Below, piece after piece: positions 53,840 through 62,206 of a DNA stretch of 64,000 nucleotides (the first letter of the stretch is position 1; the number at the start of each line of letters is the position of its first letter). Origin of the DNA: Paenibacillus lycopersici (GTDB lineage Bacteria; Bacillota; Bacilli; Paenibacillales; Paenibacillaceae); assembly GCF_010119935.1 (NCBI RefSeq), contig NZ_CP048209.1:3785001-3849000 (forward strand), written 5' to 3'. The notes beneath the pieces were generated by a model. The model made no database searches. It was not told the origin of the DNA and saw nothing but the letters and a program-made list of their open reading frames with translations. The position numbers were made by a program, and so were the translations under genes.

Positions 53840-54994
53840 CTATTGTTCAGCGCCGCTCTCTTCCATCAAAATAAACCCGCAGCCGTTATGCATCCGATCT
53901 CCGGCCGTCAAATGATCGTAGACGACGCGCTGAAGCGACGTCTCCGCCGCCAGCTTCGGAAGATCGGCCAATTGCGTGCCGAAGTCGAACACGCGTTCAA
54001 GGATCTGCGTCTCATCCGAGATCAGCGGCAGCAGGTGGTAATCGCTTTGGAACTGGCGAATATTCGATTGTTCCGGCAGCCAGTCCCGGAATTCCGGCGA
54101 GAGCAGCCACGACGAGCAGACATACGCGCGAAACGGCTGCTCCGGGAAGCACTCGCCGAAGAACCGCGCAGCGCTCGCATACGAGGCCAGACACGCGTCA
54201 TGGGACATGCGTCCGCCTTCGGGAATATGGACGTTCAGCACGTCGTCGCCCTTTTGCAGCGTCAGGTTCCACGTATCCGCAGGCAGCCGGACGGTTTCGC
54301 GGCTTGCAGCGCCGAGGCGCGAGATCGGATGTCCGACGAAATGCCGGCCGTCGAACGCAAAAGCCGACGTCCACTCGCCGCCCTGCATGCCGGCGGAATC
54401 GGCATCGCCCGCCAACTGTCCGTCCGCATGGAAGCGAACGCCCTCATCGGACAGCACGACATGTTCTCCCGTCAACCGGTTGCGGAAGACGCGCGCCGAA
54501 TAAGGGAATGCGATCGGCTGAAATTGCAGGCGCCCGGTGCGGAACAGCCCGCCCGTCATATGGATATGCAGCCACCCCAATTCGCTCAATCCCCACTGCC
54601 CGTGACGCTTGCGATGCGTTTCCATCCAGATCGCGAGGTCTTGCACGGTGTCGATCAAGATCTGCGCCGCTATGCCGCGCTTCGCATAATAACGCTCCCA
54701 TAGCTGGGGAATCGCGCCGGCATACACGACCGCGGCCAGCATGGCTCCGTCGGCGCAGGCAAGAAGCTCCCGATTACTATCGCCGGACAGGCGCTTATGC
54801 TCATCGAACAGCTCGCGATGAAATCTCCGGGCCGCATCCGCCCGCTCCGGATCCGAAGCCAGCCGCTCCGTCTCGGCAAGCAGCGCCAGCGTTATGGCAT
54901 CCGGGTATTGTACCGCTTCGCAAATCTGACGCATGCAGGCGGTTTGCACAAAATCGCCGGCGTTCGATAAGGCTGTAGTCATTGAATCGTTCAT
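53840..54994 (-). CDS. GNAT-like acyltransferase-domain protein (DUF5596-type)
   Basis: 384 residues. The N-terminal half (helical, with GWLHIHMTGGLFRTGRLQFQ) and C-terminal half (LNVHIPEGGRMSHDACLASY, AYVCSSWLLSPEF, SNIRQFQSDYHLLP) match the two-domain acyltransferase family with N-terminal DUF5596 and a GNAT-like C-terminal domain. AAGGAG lies 8 nt before the ATG. Substrate unknown; members are frequent near carbohydrate genes. Confidence 0.75.
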   Translation of the reverse strand: MNDSMTTALSNAGDFVQTACMRQICEAVQYPDAITLALLAETERLASDPERADAARRFHRELFDEHKRLSGDSNRELLACADGAMLAAVVYAGAIPQLWERYYAKRGIAAQILIDTVQDLAIWMETHRKRHGQWGLSELGWLHIHMTGGLFRTGRLQFQPIAFPYSARVFRNRLTGEHVVLSDEGVRFHADGQLAGDADSAGMQGGEWTSAFAFDGRHFVGHPISRLGAASRETVRLPADTWNLTLQKGDDVLNVHIPEGGRMSHDACLASYASAARFFGECFPEQPFRAYVCSSWLLSPEFRDWLPEQSNIRQFQSDYHLLPLISDETQILERVFDFGTQLADLPKLAAETSLQRVVYDHLTAGDRMHNGCGFILMEESGAEQ

Positions 54995-55168
54995 CTGCGT
55001 TTCTCCTTCTACGCACGGCTAGCCAGGTGCGATTTCATGGATTGGGCCTATTAACCAAACTATATCAAGGCTGCAAGCACCGGACAAGACGCGAAATGAA
55101 AGCCCCTTCGGTGAGCGCCGGACCGCCCGGCCGCTCACGGACGGCGAACGCGCGGGAAAAATCACAAT

Positions 55169-55198
55169 ATGACTACAATGGTCACGATTTTATATAGT
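55169..55198 (+). promoter_or_regulatory. Possible promoter of the GH16-like gene
   Basis: ATGACT (55169-55174), an 18-bp spacer and TATAGT (55193-55198). It would start transcription about 8 nt before the ATG at 55213, leaving almost no leader. Confidence 0.4.
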
Positions 55199-55212
55199 CG
55201 GGAACCGGAACG

Positions 55213-56265
55213 ATGTGTATATTCTGTGTTGCCCGCAGCCGCTGGCGCAGCGCGGAGCTTGACTGGATTACGTCCGCTTTCGGCGATTTGACGCTGTCCG
55301 CGACGACGGTCGGCACGCCGAGCGCGGAAACGGTCGGCGGCGGCAGCTTCGCCAGCCCTGCGATAGGCCCGGCGCCATCGGGCTCGTTCAGCGGCTTCAC
55401 GCTCGTGAAGAATTGGCATTTCGGCACAGGCGGCACGATCAAGAACACGAATGACCTGATCGGCGAATTCCAGTTCCACGATCAATTCGGCACGATCGCC
55501 AATGGAACCAACTACGGCGCCGTCATCGTTGCGCCGACGGCCGCGACTGCGCTAAGCAGCACGCCTACCGGCGCACAGCCGGTCGAAAGCGCGGGCAATC
55601 CGGTTCGGCAGTTTACGGCGGATTCGATGAAGACATTCCTCGTTCCGCTGAACGGCGCGACGACCGTATGGCCGAGCCAGCACAACGTCGGCAACGGTTC
55701 CATCCAGGCGAAGTGGAATTTGCCGAACGGCGGCTCGCTGCTCGGCCATGACGTGCTCTGGGAGACGCGCGTCCGTTACGTCAGGCCGCAAGCGTTCTGG
55801 TTCGCGCTCTGGAATGCGGGCAATACGTGGAATAACGGCGCCGAGATCGACCTCGTCGAGAGCTTCGGCTACGACAACGGCGGCGGCAATACGAATTTCG
55901 ACGGCCGCTGCTGGCATTCGAACAGCGTCAACAATCCGGATGCGATCAATTACGGCAGCTGGTCCTCGGGCATGGCTGCCGGCGGCGTCTCCTCGTTCGA
56001 TCCGACGGCGTATCACACATGGCAGCTTCTCTACGGCAAAGACAACTCGTACAAAATGTACATGGACGGCCATCTCGTACAGTCCGGCACCAACTACAAC
56101 TGGACCGTCGGCAACGTCGCGGGCGGCACGCCGATCGACATGGACTTCATCTTCGACTTCGGCTGGGGACACACGCAAGTCGCAAGCGTCAACAAATCGC
56201 TGCCGGCATCCGCACTTTCGGGCAAGTATTACGAAATCAACTACAGCCGCGTGTATTTGAAATAA
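55213..56265 (+). CDS. GH16-like glycoside hydrolase without signal peptide
   Basis: 350 residues. The GH16 catalytic signature is E211-I-D213-L-V-E216 (AEIDLVESFG), with FWFALWNAG before it and YHTWQLLYGKDNSYKMYMDG after it. GH16 enzymes cut beta-1,3/1,4-glucans or galactans and are normally secreted. Here the first 30 residues (MCIFCVARSRWRS) are neither a signal peptide nor family-like, and no strong ribosome site precedes the ATG. The 5' end may be lost or mis-assigned. A terminator-like hairpin follows at 56354. Confidence 0.7.
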   Translation: MCIFCVARSRWRSAELDWITSAFGDLTLSATTVGTPSAETVGGGSFASPAIGPAPSGSFSGFTLVKNWHFGTGGTIKNTNDLIGEFQFHDQFGTIANGTNYGAVIVAPTAATALSSTPTGAQPVESAGNPVRQFTADSMKTFLVPLNGATTVWPSQHNVGNGSIQAKWNLPNGGSLLGHDVLWETRVRYVRPQAFWFALWNAGNTWNNGAEIDLVESFGYDNGGGNTNFDGRCWHSNSVNNPDAINYGSWSSGMAAGGVSSFDPTAYHTWQLLYGKDNSYKMYMDGHLVQSGTNYNWTVGNVAGGTPIDMDFIFDFGWGHTQVASVNKSLPASALSGKYYEINYSRVYLK

Positions 56266-56353
56266 CGCGGGATAATGAACTAGGCGAGCGCCTGAACGAC
56301 ACCGCCGGGCTGCAATGACCGTCGTTCGGCATTCATCTAGCCATTAAGTACAG

Positions 56354-56385
56354 AGGGAGGCCGGACCCGCAGTCCGCCTCCCTTT
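56354..56385 (+). terminator. Terminator of the GH16-like gene
   Basis: GGGAGGC-c-GGAC pairs with GTCC-GCCTCCC, one bulged base, followed by TTTGT. It begins 89 bp after the stop. Confidence 0.7.
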
Positions 56386-56553
56386 GTCTATCGTTATCCG
56401 CCCAGCAGCCAGCTTGTCCGCTTCTCCCGGGTGCCGGCGCGCAGCGCTTTGCCATGCCCAACGCCGTCAACCATTAGCAACTCGGAAGATGTCCGCCCGT
56501 CGGCATTCATACGGTCCTAATACCAATACCGCTAGGCAAACCCCATTCATGCG

Positions 56554-57438
56554 TCAAATCACCCCGTACGCTCGCAGCGTCCTGAGCCGCTCTACCGTCA
56601 CCCAGCCGCGCCATTCCAGCTCCGCGCCCTTGGACGGCGCTTCCCAGCTGATCGGCCAGCCGCCGTCCGCTTGCTGCGTTCCGGCCAGCATATCGAGATG
56701 GCGCGCGAGCACATCGTCATTCACGAACTTCCGGGGATAGCTCTTCGGGTCCGGACACCAATCAAGCACTTTCTGCACATAGCCGCCGGCGAAGGGATCG
56801 CGTTCGATCGTCTCAGGCCGGGTTAGATACGCGTCAAGCTTCGTCAAGTACGCCTCGCGTCTCGCGGCATCGGGCACATTCTCCAGAAAGGCGATCCACT
56901 GTACGGCATCGTGGAAGCCTTCCGGCGCCTCGTTCGCCATCGCGCTCCATACATATGCGGCGTTGCGAACGAACCATGCTTCATGAACGATCTCCGGCAG
57001 AGCCTGCTGCTTGTACAACAAACCCATGATCCTGCCCGTCGGATTCATCGATGGGCGATCGTCCGACTCGGTCTTCCACCAAGGCGCGTGCGCATACTCG
57101 GCCGCGCTCCGCAGGACGAACGGGACGCCGCCGCCGGGCAGTGTAAGCGAGCGCATATATTCCGCGATGCCGCGTATGATCTCCGCATCGAAGCCGTCGA
57201 CTTCTTCCATGATGAGCAGCGCCACTTCCGTCGGTACCGGCTGGCTGAAGGGGCAGCGAATATCGCTTTCCAGCGCATTGCCGAAGCCGCCGTCCGTATT
57301 CCGGTAAGCGCGGAGCGCCTGAATCACGCCCGCTTTCGTCCCGCCCTCAAAATGGTATTCATACCGCTTGCGATCCAATAACCGCGCATTGCCATACAGA
57401 AATTCTTTTGCCTGCTCCACGATTTGCGAGTTGCTCAT
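56554..57438 (-). CDS. Alpha-toroid (prenyltransferase/squalene-cyclase-like) protein
   Basis: 294 residues. Repeats such as ALRAYRNTDGGFGNALE and MLAGTQQADGGWPISWE match the QxxDGGW/F motif of the alpha/alpha toroid fold. The catalytic DxDD of cyclases is absent, so a cyclase role is not supported. The ATG at 57438 has GGAGGT about 9 nt upstream. Function unknown. Confidence 0.75.
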   Translation of the reverse strand: MSNSQIVEQAKEFLYGNARLLDRKRYEYHFEGGTKAGVIQALRAYRNTDGGFGNALESDIRCPFSQPVPTEVALLIMEEVDGFDAEIIRGIAEYMRSLTLPGGGVPFVLRSAAEYAHAPWWKTESDDRPSMNPTGRIMGLLYKQQALPEIVHEAWFVRNAAYVWSAMANEAPEGFHDAVQWIAFLENVPDAARREAYLTKLDAYLTRPETIERDPFAGGYVQKVLDWCPDPKSYPRKFVNDDVLARHLDMLAGTQQADGGWPISWEAPSKGAELEWRGWVTVERLRTLRAYGVI

Positions 57439-57658
57439 TGTTCGCCGACCTCCATGTCGATAGATGACTAACGGATTGCTTGCGAGAGATTCATAGCATG
57501 TCTCTACCATACTACCAGATCGTACCGGATAAAGGCGTGTGCGGATTTAAGAATTGGCGCAGGCATTCCGGGCGGCTTTCGCTCATACAAGTAAGTGGTA
57601 CCCCGCTCTCGTCCCTCTTGCAGGGCGAACATTATGCGCACGCGAAGGAGAATGCCTG

Positions 57659-57958
57659 ATGAATGAACGAATGGCGAAATTGGAACTACGGCTTATTCAC
57701 CAGCAGCATAAGGACTTGTTCCTGCAAACCTCCCATACGATTAAGGCCATTAACGACCTTGCGGAGCAGCATCGGATATTGACGGCGCTACATGCGATCA
57801 ACGGCTACAAAATCGTCGGCAGCGAAGAAGTGCTGTTCTACGACACGCTCGCGCAAGTGAAAGAACAAATCGTGCAGACGCTCGAGAAAACGGTATGCGA
57901 CCTTGAACATAAAGGCGACAAGCATTACGAGAAGAATTTCACTGACGGGGTTGAATAA
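57659..57958 (+). CDS. Small hypothetical helical protein
   Basis: 99 residues, mostly helical and charged, with one Cys near the C-terminus. AAGGAG lies 8 nt before the ATG at 57659, so the upstream extension is not translated. No recognised domain. It converges on the cysteine-rich gene 30 bp away. Confidence 0.65.
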   Translation: MNERMAKLELRLIHQQHKDLFLQTSHTIKAINDLAEQHRILTALHAINGYKIVGSEEVLFYDTLAQVKEQIVQTLEKTVCDLEHKGDKHYEKNFTDGVE

Positions 57959-57988
57959 GCGCCTCGGCGATGAAATTGAAGCATAGCG

Positions 57989-58201
57989 TTAGTCTCGCCC
58001 GGTGCGATCGCCATGTTCGGACTGCTCTATAAACCGGACGAGACAGGCACGGCATATGCACGCTCGATTGCGAAATTCGTCAGGTACAAGCTCCAGCAGC
58101 CCCCTCGGAAACGATTCTTTGCCGCACCAGCACGCGAGACTGCCTTCGCAGGCGTTGCTCTGGCCGCAGATCGGGCAATTTCGGTTCGATGCATCATCCA
58201 T
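57989..58201 (-). CDS. Cysteine-rich CWC-type zinc-binding protein
   Basis: 70 residues. The pattern CPICGQSNACEG, then ACWCGKESFP and ACICRACL (eight cysteines) is that of the Cysteine-rich CWC family and probably binds zinc. The ATG at 58201 has GGAGG 12 nt upstream. Function unknown. Confidence 0.78.
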   Translation of the reverse strand: MDDASNRNCPICGQSNACEGSLACWCGKESFPRGLLELVPDEFRNRACICRACLVRFIEQSEHGDRTGRD

Positions 58202-58356
58202 CTGTTCTCTCATCCTCCATCTTCGGTAACGCGATGCTAGCGATTCGAATTCAAGCGGAGTATAGCATGCATCCGGTTGAACGACAATCGCCAAGCGATC
58301 CGGCCCTCGCACACGGGAAATAGTTGTCACCTTTAGGCACCCGCGTAATACCATGT

Positions 58357-58372
58357 ATAGTCAGATGACTAT
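58357..58372. promoter_or_regulatory. Candidate operator upstream of the LysM gene
   Basis: ATAGTCA-GA-TGACTAT is a perfect inverted repeat, 21 bp before the start codon and overlapping a TATAGT hexamer at 58356-58361. Confidence 0.4.
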
Positions 58373-58393
58373 TACTTACGCGGAGGTTGACTC

Positions 58394-58786
58394 ATGAATC
58401 GAGCGTTTTTCCCGGGCGGTTTCGGGCGTCCATTCTTCCGTCCGTTCCCCCACCCTTTCTTTCCCGGCCGTTTCTTGTACCCGTCGTTTTTCTTTTCCCC
58501 GTTCTTCTTCCCTTTCTTCAGGGAAGATCAGGCCGGAGACATGGTTTTTGCGCAGCACCAAGTGAAGCCGGGCGATACGATGATGTCGATTTGCCATATG
58601 TACAACATCCCGCATCCGATTCTGGAGGAAGCGAATCCGCAAATCCAGAATCCGAACCAGCTGAAAGCCGGCGAAACCGTCGTGATCCCGCGGATCTCCA
58701 ACATGCACTGCCAGAAAACGTATGGCGAAGCGGCAGGACAGCAGACACAGCAAGGACAACCGATGCAGCAGCAAACAGGCCGTTAA
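58394..58786 (+). CDS. LysM-domain protein with Phe/Pro-rich N-terminus
   Basis: 130 residues. The first 45 are almost only F, P, G and R (FRPFPHPFFPGRF and similar). A LysM domain follows (about 53-98: HQVKPGDTMMSICHMYNI, then NQLKAGETVVIP), and a Gln-rich tail closes it. No signal peptide. LysM proteins of this sort bind peptidoglycan and in Bacillales often belong to the spore coat or cortex interface (SafA-like); that role is inferred. GGAGG lies 7 nt before the ATG. Confidence 0.85.
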   Translation: MNRAFFPGGFGRPFFRPFPHPFFPGRFLYPSFFFSPFFFPFFREDQAGDMVFAQHQVKPGDTMMSICHMYNIPHPILEEANPQIQNPNQLKAGETVVIPRISNMHCQKTYGEAAGQQTQQGQPMQQQTGR

Positions 58787-58825
58787 TTTCCCCGGCTGTA
58801 TAAGGTATGCGGCCTGTGTCACCTG

Positions 58826-58857
58826 GACAGCCGTCCCCCGCGGCTGTCTTTTATTTT
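58826..58857 (+). terminator. Terminator of the LysM gene
   Basis: GACAGCCG pairs with CGGCTGTC (8 bp, 7-nt loop), followed by TTTTATTTT. It begins 40 bp after the stop codon. Confidence 0.88.
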
Positions 58858-59059
58858 GAACGGAAGACCATACATCCCGCCGCTTCCTCGCCGGCTGTTA
58901 CATTCGGACAAGCAGACGCGAATGCGCGAGAGAGAATGAGCATACGCGCGATTATGACCGGACCAGCGCTTCATAAGGTAAGGCTGTCAAGTTGAATCCC
59001 CACGTGCATGTGATTATAATCACAATGTACGATCATTTTAATGAAACGAAGGGATTCCC

Positions 59060-59395
59060 GTGCCATTTCTGCGCTTCAAAGGATTTACCGCTTCTTTCCT
59101 GAAGCAAATTACCCCCTCGGTCGTCGAGGAATTTGCCCATATCGTCAAGATTCCGCAAGAAATCGTCAAAATCGAGCTGCTCGATATTCGCATCATCACG
59201 AACACGCCGCGCTCGCTCGAAATTCATATGTTCCAGCGCGCTCAGGAAATACATGATGCCGTCGCCTTCAACATGTATCGCATCTTACAGGAGTTCGGCT
59301 ATGACAACGTTCATATTTTCTTCGTAATCCTGTCGCCGGCGCTCTACTATAAAGAAGGCAAGCCGCTGCTTCATTCGCCGACGCGCTCGGTATAG
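59060..59395 (+). CDS. DUF1904-family protein
   Basis: 111 residues, compact alpha/beta protein beginning PFLRFKGF, with VVEEFAHIVKIPQE and a C-terminal VHIFFVILSPALYYKEGKPL; this matches DUF1904, common in Paenibacillus and Clostridia. The GTG at 59060 has GAAGGGA upstream. Related in fold to tautomerases, but no activity is known. Confidence 0.8.
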   Translation: MPFLRFKGFTASFLKQITPSVVEEFAHIVKIPQEIVKIELLDIRIITNTPRSLEIHMFQRAQEIHDAVAFNMYRILQEFGYDNVHIFFVILSPALYYKEGKPLLHSPTRSV

Positions 59396-59509
59396 CGGCT
59401 CGAAGGCAGGCTTCCGGCGCTTCGGATCTTGCCCGCGCTTCGAATGAATCTTGCCGATATCCGGCATTCCGTCGACCTGCCGTTTCTTCCCGCCCTGCCA
59501 CGACAAATA

Positions 59510-59531
59510 AAGCCGCATGTCGCGGCTTTTT
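59510..59531. terminator. Terminator between convergent DUF1904 and GNAT genes
   Basis: AAGCCGC pairs with GCGGCTT, 5-nt loop, with TTTTT on the + strand and TTTATTTG on the minus strand, so it can act both ways. Confidence 0.8.
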
Positions 59532-59563
59532 GACGTTCCCGGTTTCGTTCATGACATTCACGA

Positions 59564-60004
59564 TCATGGCTGCCGAACGGTTTTCACGAAACGCTTGCCG
59601 GTCACGGCGAAACCGAGATGCGCGTAGAAGCGATGCGCTTCCTCGCGCTCGGGCCTCATGCCGCTTGTAAGCACGAGCGCGGAAGCGCCTGCTTCCGCCG
59701 CCCATCGTTCCGCCTGCAGGACGAGCGCTCGTCCGATGCCGAGACCGCGGTAATTCGAGCCGGCAACCAGTGCCGCGATTTGAACGACCGGATCGTCCTG
59801 CTCGTAGGGATACAGCTTGCGCAATCCGACCATGCCGGCAACGCTTCCGCCATACTCCGCAACGAAGGTAGCGGCCGTCGGCTGGGAATCGATCGCTTCC
59901 ATTCGCTTGCGCATCCGTTCCTCCGACGCCGCGTATCCCAGCAGCCCCACGAGTTCCGCTGCCGCATGCACATCCGACGGCTGATACGGACGGATTCGAA
60001 TCAT
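59564..60004 (-). CDS. GNAT-family N-acetyltransferase
   Basis: 146 residues, IRIRPYQPSDVHAAAEL at the start, acetyl-CoA loop NYRGLGIGRALV, and EEAHRFYAHLGFAVTGKRF at the end. The ATG at 60004 has AAGGAGG 10 nt upstream. Substrate unknown. It is 46 bp downstream of the Stf0 gene on the same strand. Confidence 0.88.
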   Translation of the reverse strand: MIRIRPYQPSDVHAAAELVGLLGYAASEERMRKRMEAIDSQPTAATFVAEYGGSVAGMVGLRKLYPYEQDDPVVQIAALVAGSNYRGLGIGRALVLQAERWAAEAGASALVLTSGMRPEREEAHRFYAHLGFAVTGKRFVKTVRQP

Positions 60005-60050
60005 TGGCCTGCGCCTCCTTATCGACTGCACGCTCAGTTCGGCTGCATGC

Positions 60051-60782
60051 TCACCACCGAACGTTCTCCCAACCCTTCTGACTGTCCGCGCGGTACCGCT
60101 GCACCCATTGCTCCGCCGCCTCGTCGGCTAATTTATCGAATGCCGGAGGGGCGATGGCGACGTTGTCCGCCGGGAGATTCAGGAAGGCCAGCACCTGTTT
60201 GACGGTTCCCTCGTAATCCAGAATGAAATCCTCGTAGACGATCGTAAGCGGGTTAATATGGGATGCCGTGAAGAAATCCTCGATTGCCGCCTCGCACATC
60301 ATGCTTTCTTGAATCAGATGACGAATGGCCTCGTAATTGTACTGATCCGCAAGATCTTGTTCGTCGGGCTTGTGCCCCGCTTTCCGGTGCCACTCGCCCG
60401 ATACGATCGCACGCCACCACGAAACGGCTAATCTGACTTTATTGCGCCGCGTCATATAGATATGTTTGGCGCAGTTGGGAAATGCGGTGCTCCATACATC
60501 GGCCCGCGACACATGCTCCGAAAGGTCGAACATCGCGCGGAACGCGTCGACCCATCGCTGTTCAAATTGGATTTTCAGTCCGAAGATGCCGTTCGGCGTC
60601 ATGCCGTGCCGCCATATCGCTTCCAGCTTACCGGGCGTCATCGTTGCCGGATCATTGTGTTGATAATGCAGCCATTCGGCGGGATTGCCCGCGATTCCGG
60701 TCGAGGTAAGCGCCTCGCTCAGAAGCGTGCTTCCCGTACGCTGCGAGAACCAAATCGTGTAGCTCAATGCTGGTTTTGTCAT
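60051..60782 (-). CDS. Stf0-type sulfotransferase
   Basis: 243 residues. The PAPS-binding loop is WFSQRTGSTLL (about 11-21), and IYMTRRNKVRLAVSWWRA matches the 3'-phosphate motif. Stf0 moves sulfate from PAPS to the 2-position of trehalose in mycobacteria; other members act on various sugars or lipids. AGAGAGGA precedes the ATG. The acceptor here is unknown. Sulfated surface glycans would be unusual in this group. Confidence 0.88.
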   Translation of the reverse strand: MTKPALSYTIWFSQRTGSTLLSEALTSTGIAGNPAEWLHYQHNDPATMTPGKLEAIWRHGMTPNGIFGLKIQFEQRWVDAFRAMFDLSEHVSRADVWSTAFPNCAKHIYMTRRNKVRLAVSWWRAIVSGEWHRKAGHKPDEQDLADQYNYEAIRHLIQESMMCEAAIEDFFTASHINPLTIVYEDFILDYEGTVKQVLAFLNLPADNVAIAPPAFDKLADEAAEQWVQRYRADSQKGWENVRW

Positions 60783-61010
60783 TGCTATTCCTCTCTTTCC
60801 GATCTGAATGCGAAATTCCCCATAAGGTACGCCGCAAGCTTCTGCGCACGATCTTCGACGGCCCTCAGCTCCGTGACCGCGACCCGTTCCGGACGCAGCG
60901 GAGGCTCGTACGGAGCCATCGATGCCCGCAGGAAATCGCTGCCTGCATGACCAGTCTATCAGCTTGCTCCGACGGGTTCATAGATCACGAACCGATCTAA
61001 ACGGTTCTTG

Positions 61011-61046
61011 ACATAAAAATCCACATTAGACAATGATCTAATGTGG
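61011..61046 (-). terminator. Terminator of the CD3324-type gene
   Basis: CCACATTAGA pairs perfectly with TCTAATGTGG (10 bp, 6-nt loop), followed on the minus strand by ATTTTTATG. It begins 26 bp past the stop codon. Confidence 0.85.
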
Positions 61047-61071
61047 CTTAGCTTCAACAGGCTATTATTGA

Positions 61072-61335
61072 TTATTTCTTGCTGTAGACGATTCGCTTGA
61101 TGCTTCCGCAGGACAAATAAAACCGTTCGGCAAGCTGAGCCACGGTAGCTCCTTGCGCGAATCGCCGCCGGATGTCTTCGTTTCGCTGCGTGATATAGGC
61201 CCTGCTGCCGGACCTCGCGCCCCATCCCTCTCGCGTTCCTTCGGGTTTCGGGACATAAATCATAACGCCGTTGATATATTTCTGTACTTCCTTCAGCAAG
61301 GGCTCCGGTAAAACATTCGCGTTTACGTATTTCAT
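61072..61335 (-). CDS. CD3324-family small DNA-binding-like protein
   Basis: 87 residues, beginning KYVNANVLPEPLLKEVQKYI, followed by the WGARSGSRAYITQRNEDIR segment and a helix-turn-helix (GATVAQLAERFYLSCGSIKRIV), the CD3324 pattern related to Mor. AAGGAG lies 10 nt before the ATG. Probably a regulator; target unknown. A 20-bp inverted repeat lies just upstream. Confidence 0.87.
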   Translation of the reverse strand: MKYVNANVLPEPLLKEVQKYINGVMIYVPKPEGTREGWGARSGSRAYITQRNEDIRRRFAQGATVAQLAERFYLSCGSIKRIVYSKK

Positions 61336-61372
61336 GATCGCTCTACTCCTTAAACATGATGGTTTTAAGGAA

Positions 61373-61467
61373 GCAAAGTCTCATTATAAACTCCGTTTAC
61401 GCATCATAAGCGGTCCATTCTTCGGCTCTATACAAACAACCGCCGTTGTTTATAATGTAGACTTTGC
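61373..61467. repeat. Long inverted repeat upstream of the CD3324-type gene
   Basis: Left arm 61373-61391 and right arm 61448-61467 match over 19 of 20 positions with a single one-base gap, about 56 bp apart. Each arm carries a TATAAT in opposite orientation. Confidence 0.7.
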
Positions 61468-61519
61468 ATAGAGCATCGTTTCTTTGTCTTCGGACATCGT
61501 GATCCCCTCCTACAGAATG

Positions 61520-62032
61520 TTACCGGCACTTCGGCTCTGACGGTTCGATCCGTCGCTCGTATAGATTCGCGCTCCAGGCGCCAGCGTCGAAGCGTCCCTT
61601 GAAGCTCATGCCCTGCCGTTCATAATAGCGGTTGAGCGGCGGATTGTCCGCCATGCAATCGAGCCGCAGCCATGACTTGCCCTGACTGCCGATGTATTCG
61701 GCCGCCCAGTCCAGCATCTTCCCGCCGATCGCTTGTCCCCGATGCTCGCGCGACACGACGAGCCGGTGCACGTATCCGGCATTGCGATGAAACTGCTCGC
61801 CCCAGATTTCCTCGTCTTCCCATTCCACGGAGAAGCAGCCGACCGGCTTGCCGTCCAGGACAGCGGCGAATACGTCGCGCGAGCCGATGAACTGCTCGAT
61901 GTACGCCCCTGCGAACGTCTCCTCCCGCCACTGGTTGAAGCCTCTCGCTTCGCGAATCCACATGGCGGCTTCTATGTACAACCCGCGGAGTGCCTCCGCA
62001 TCCTCCGGCCGCGCTCTTCGAATGTCCACCAT
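61520..62032 (-). CDS. GNAT-family N-acetyltransferase
   Basis: 170 residues. VDIRRARPEDAEALRGLY opens the fold, the acetyl-CoA loop is REHRGQAIGGKMLDW, and NPPLNRYYERQGMSFKG closes it. GGGAGAG precedes the ATG. Substrate unknown. Confidence 0.88.
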   Translation of the reverse strand: MVDIRRARPEDAEALRGLYIEAAMWIREARGFNQWREETFAGAYIEQFIGSRDVFAAVLDGKPVGCFSVEWEDEEIWGEQFHRNAGYVHRLVVSREHRGQAIGGKMLDWAAEYIGSQGKSWLRLDCMADNPPLNRYYERQGMSFKGRFDAGAWSANLYERRIEPSEPKCR

Positions 62033-62134
62033 GCTCAGCTCTCCCTGTCCCCTATGTTGGCGATTTCCGATCCTATTAACGTCAATCGTATCATGAATAG
62101 CCGGAAAGTAGAATGAGAGTACGCGGCGAACCTG

Positions 62135-62160
62135 GCAAAAAGCCGCGATTCACGCGGCTT
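62135..62160 (-). terminator. Terminator of the solute-binding lipoprotein gene
   Basis: AAGCCGCG pairs with CGCGGCTT (8 bp, 5-nt loop) and continues TTTGCC on the minus strand, 46 bp past the stop. Confidence 0.85.
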
Positions 62161-62206
62161 CATGGCAGGCTCGTATGCGAATCAGTCGCATCGAGCCGAT
62201 GATGTC

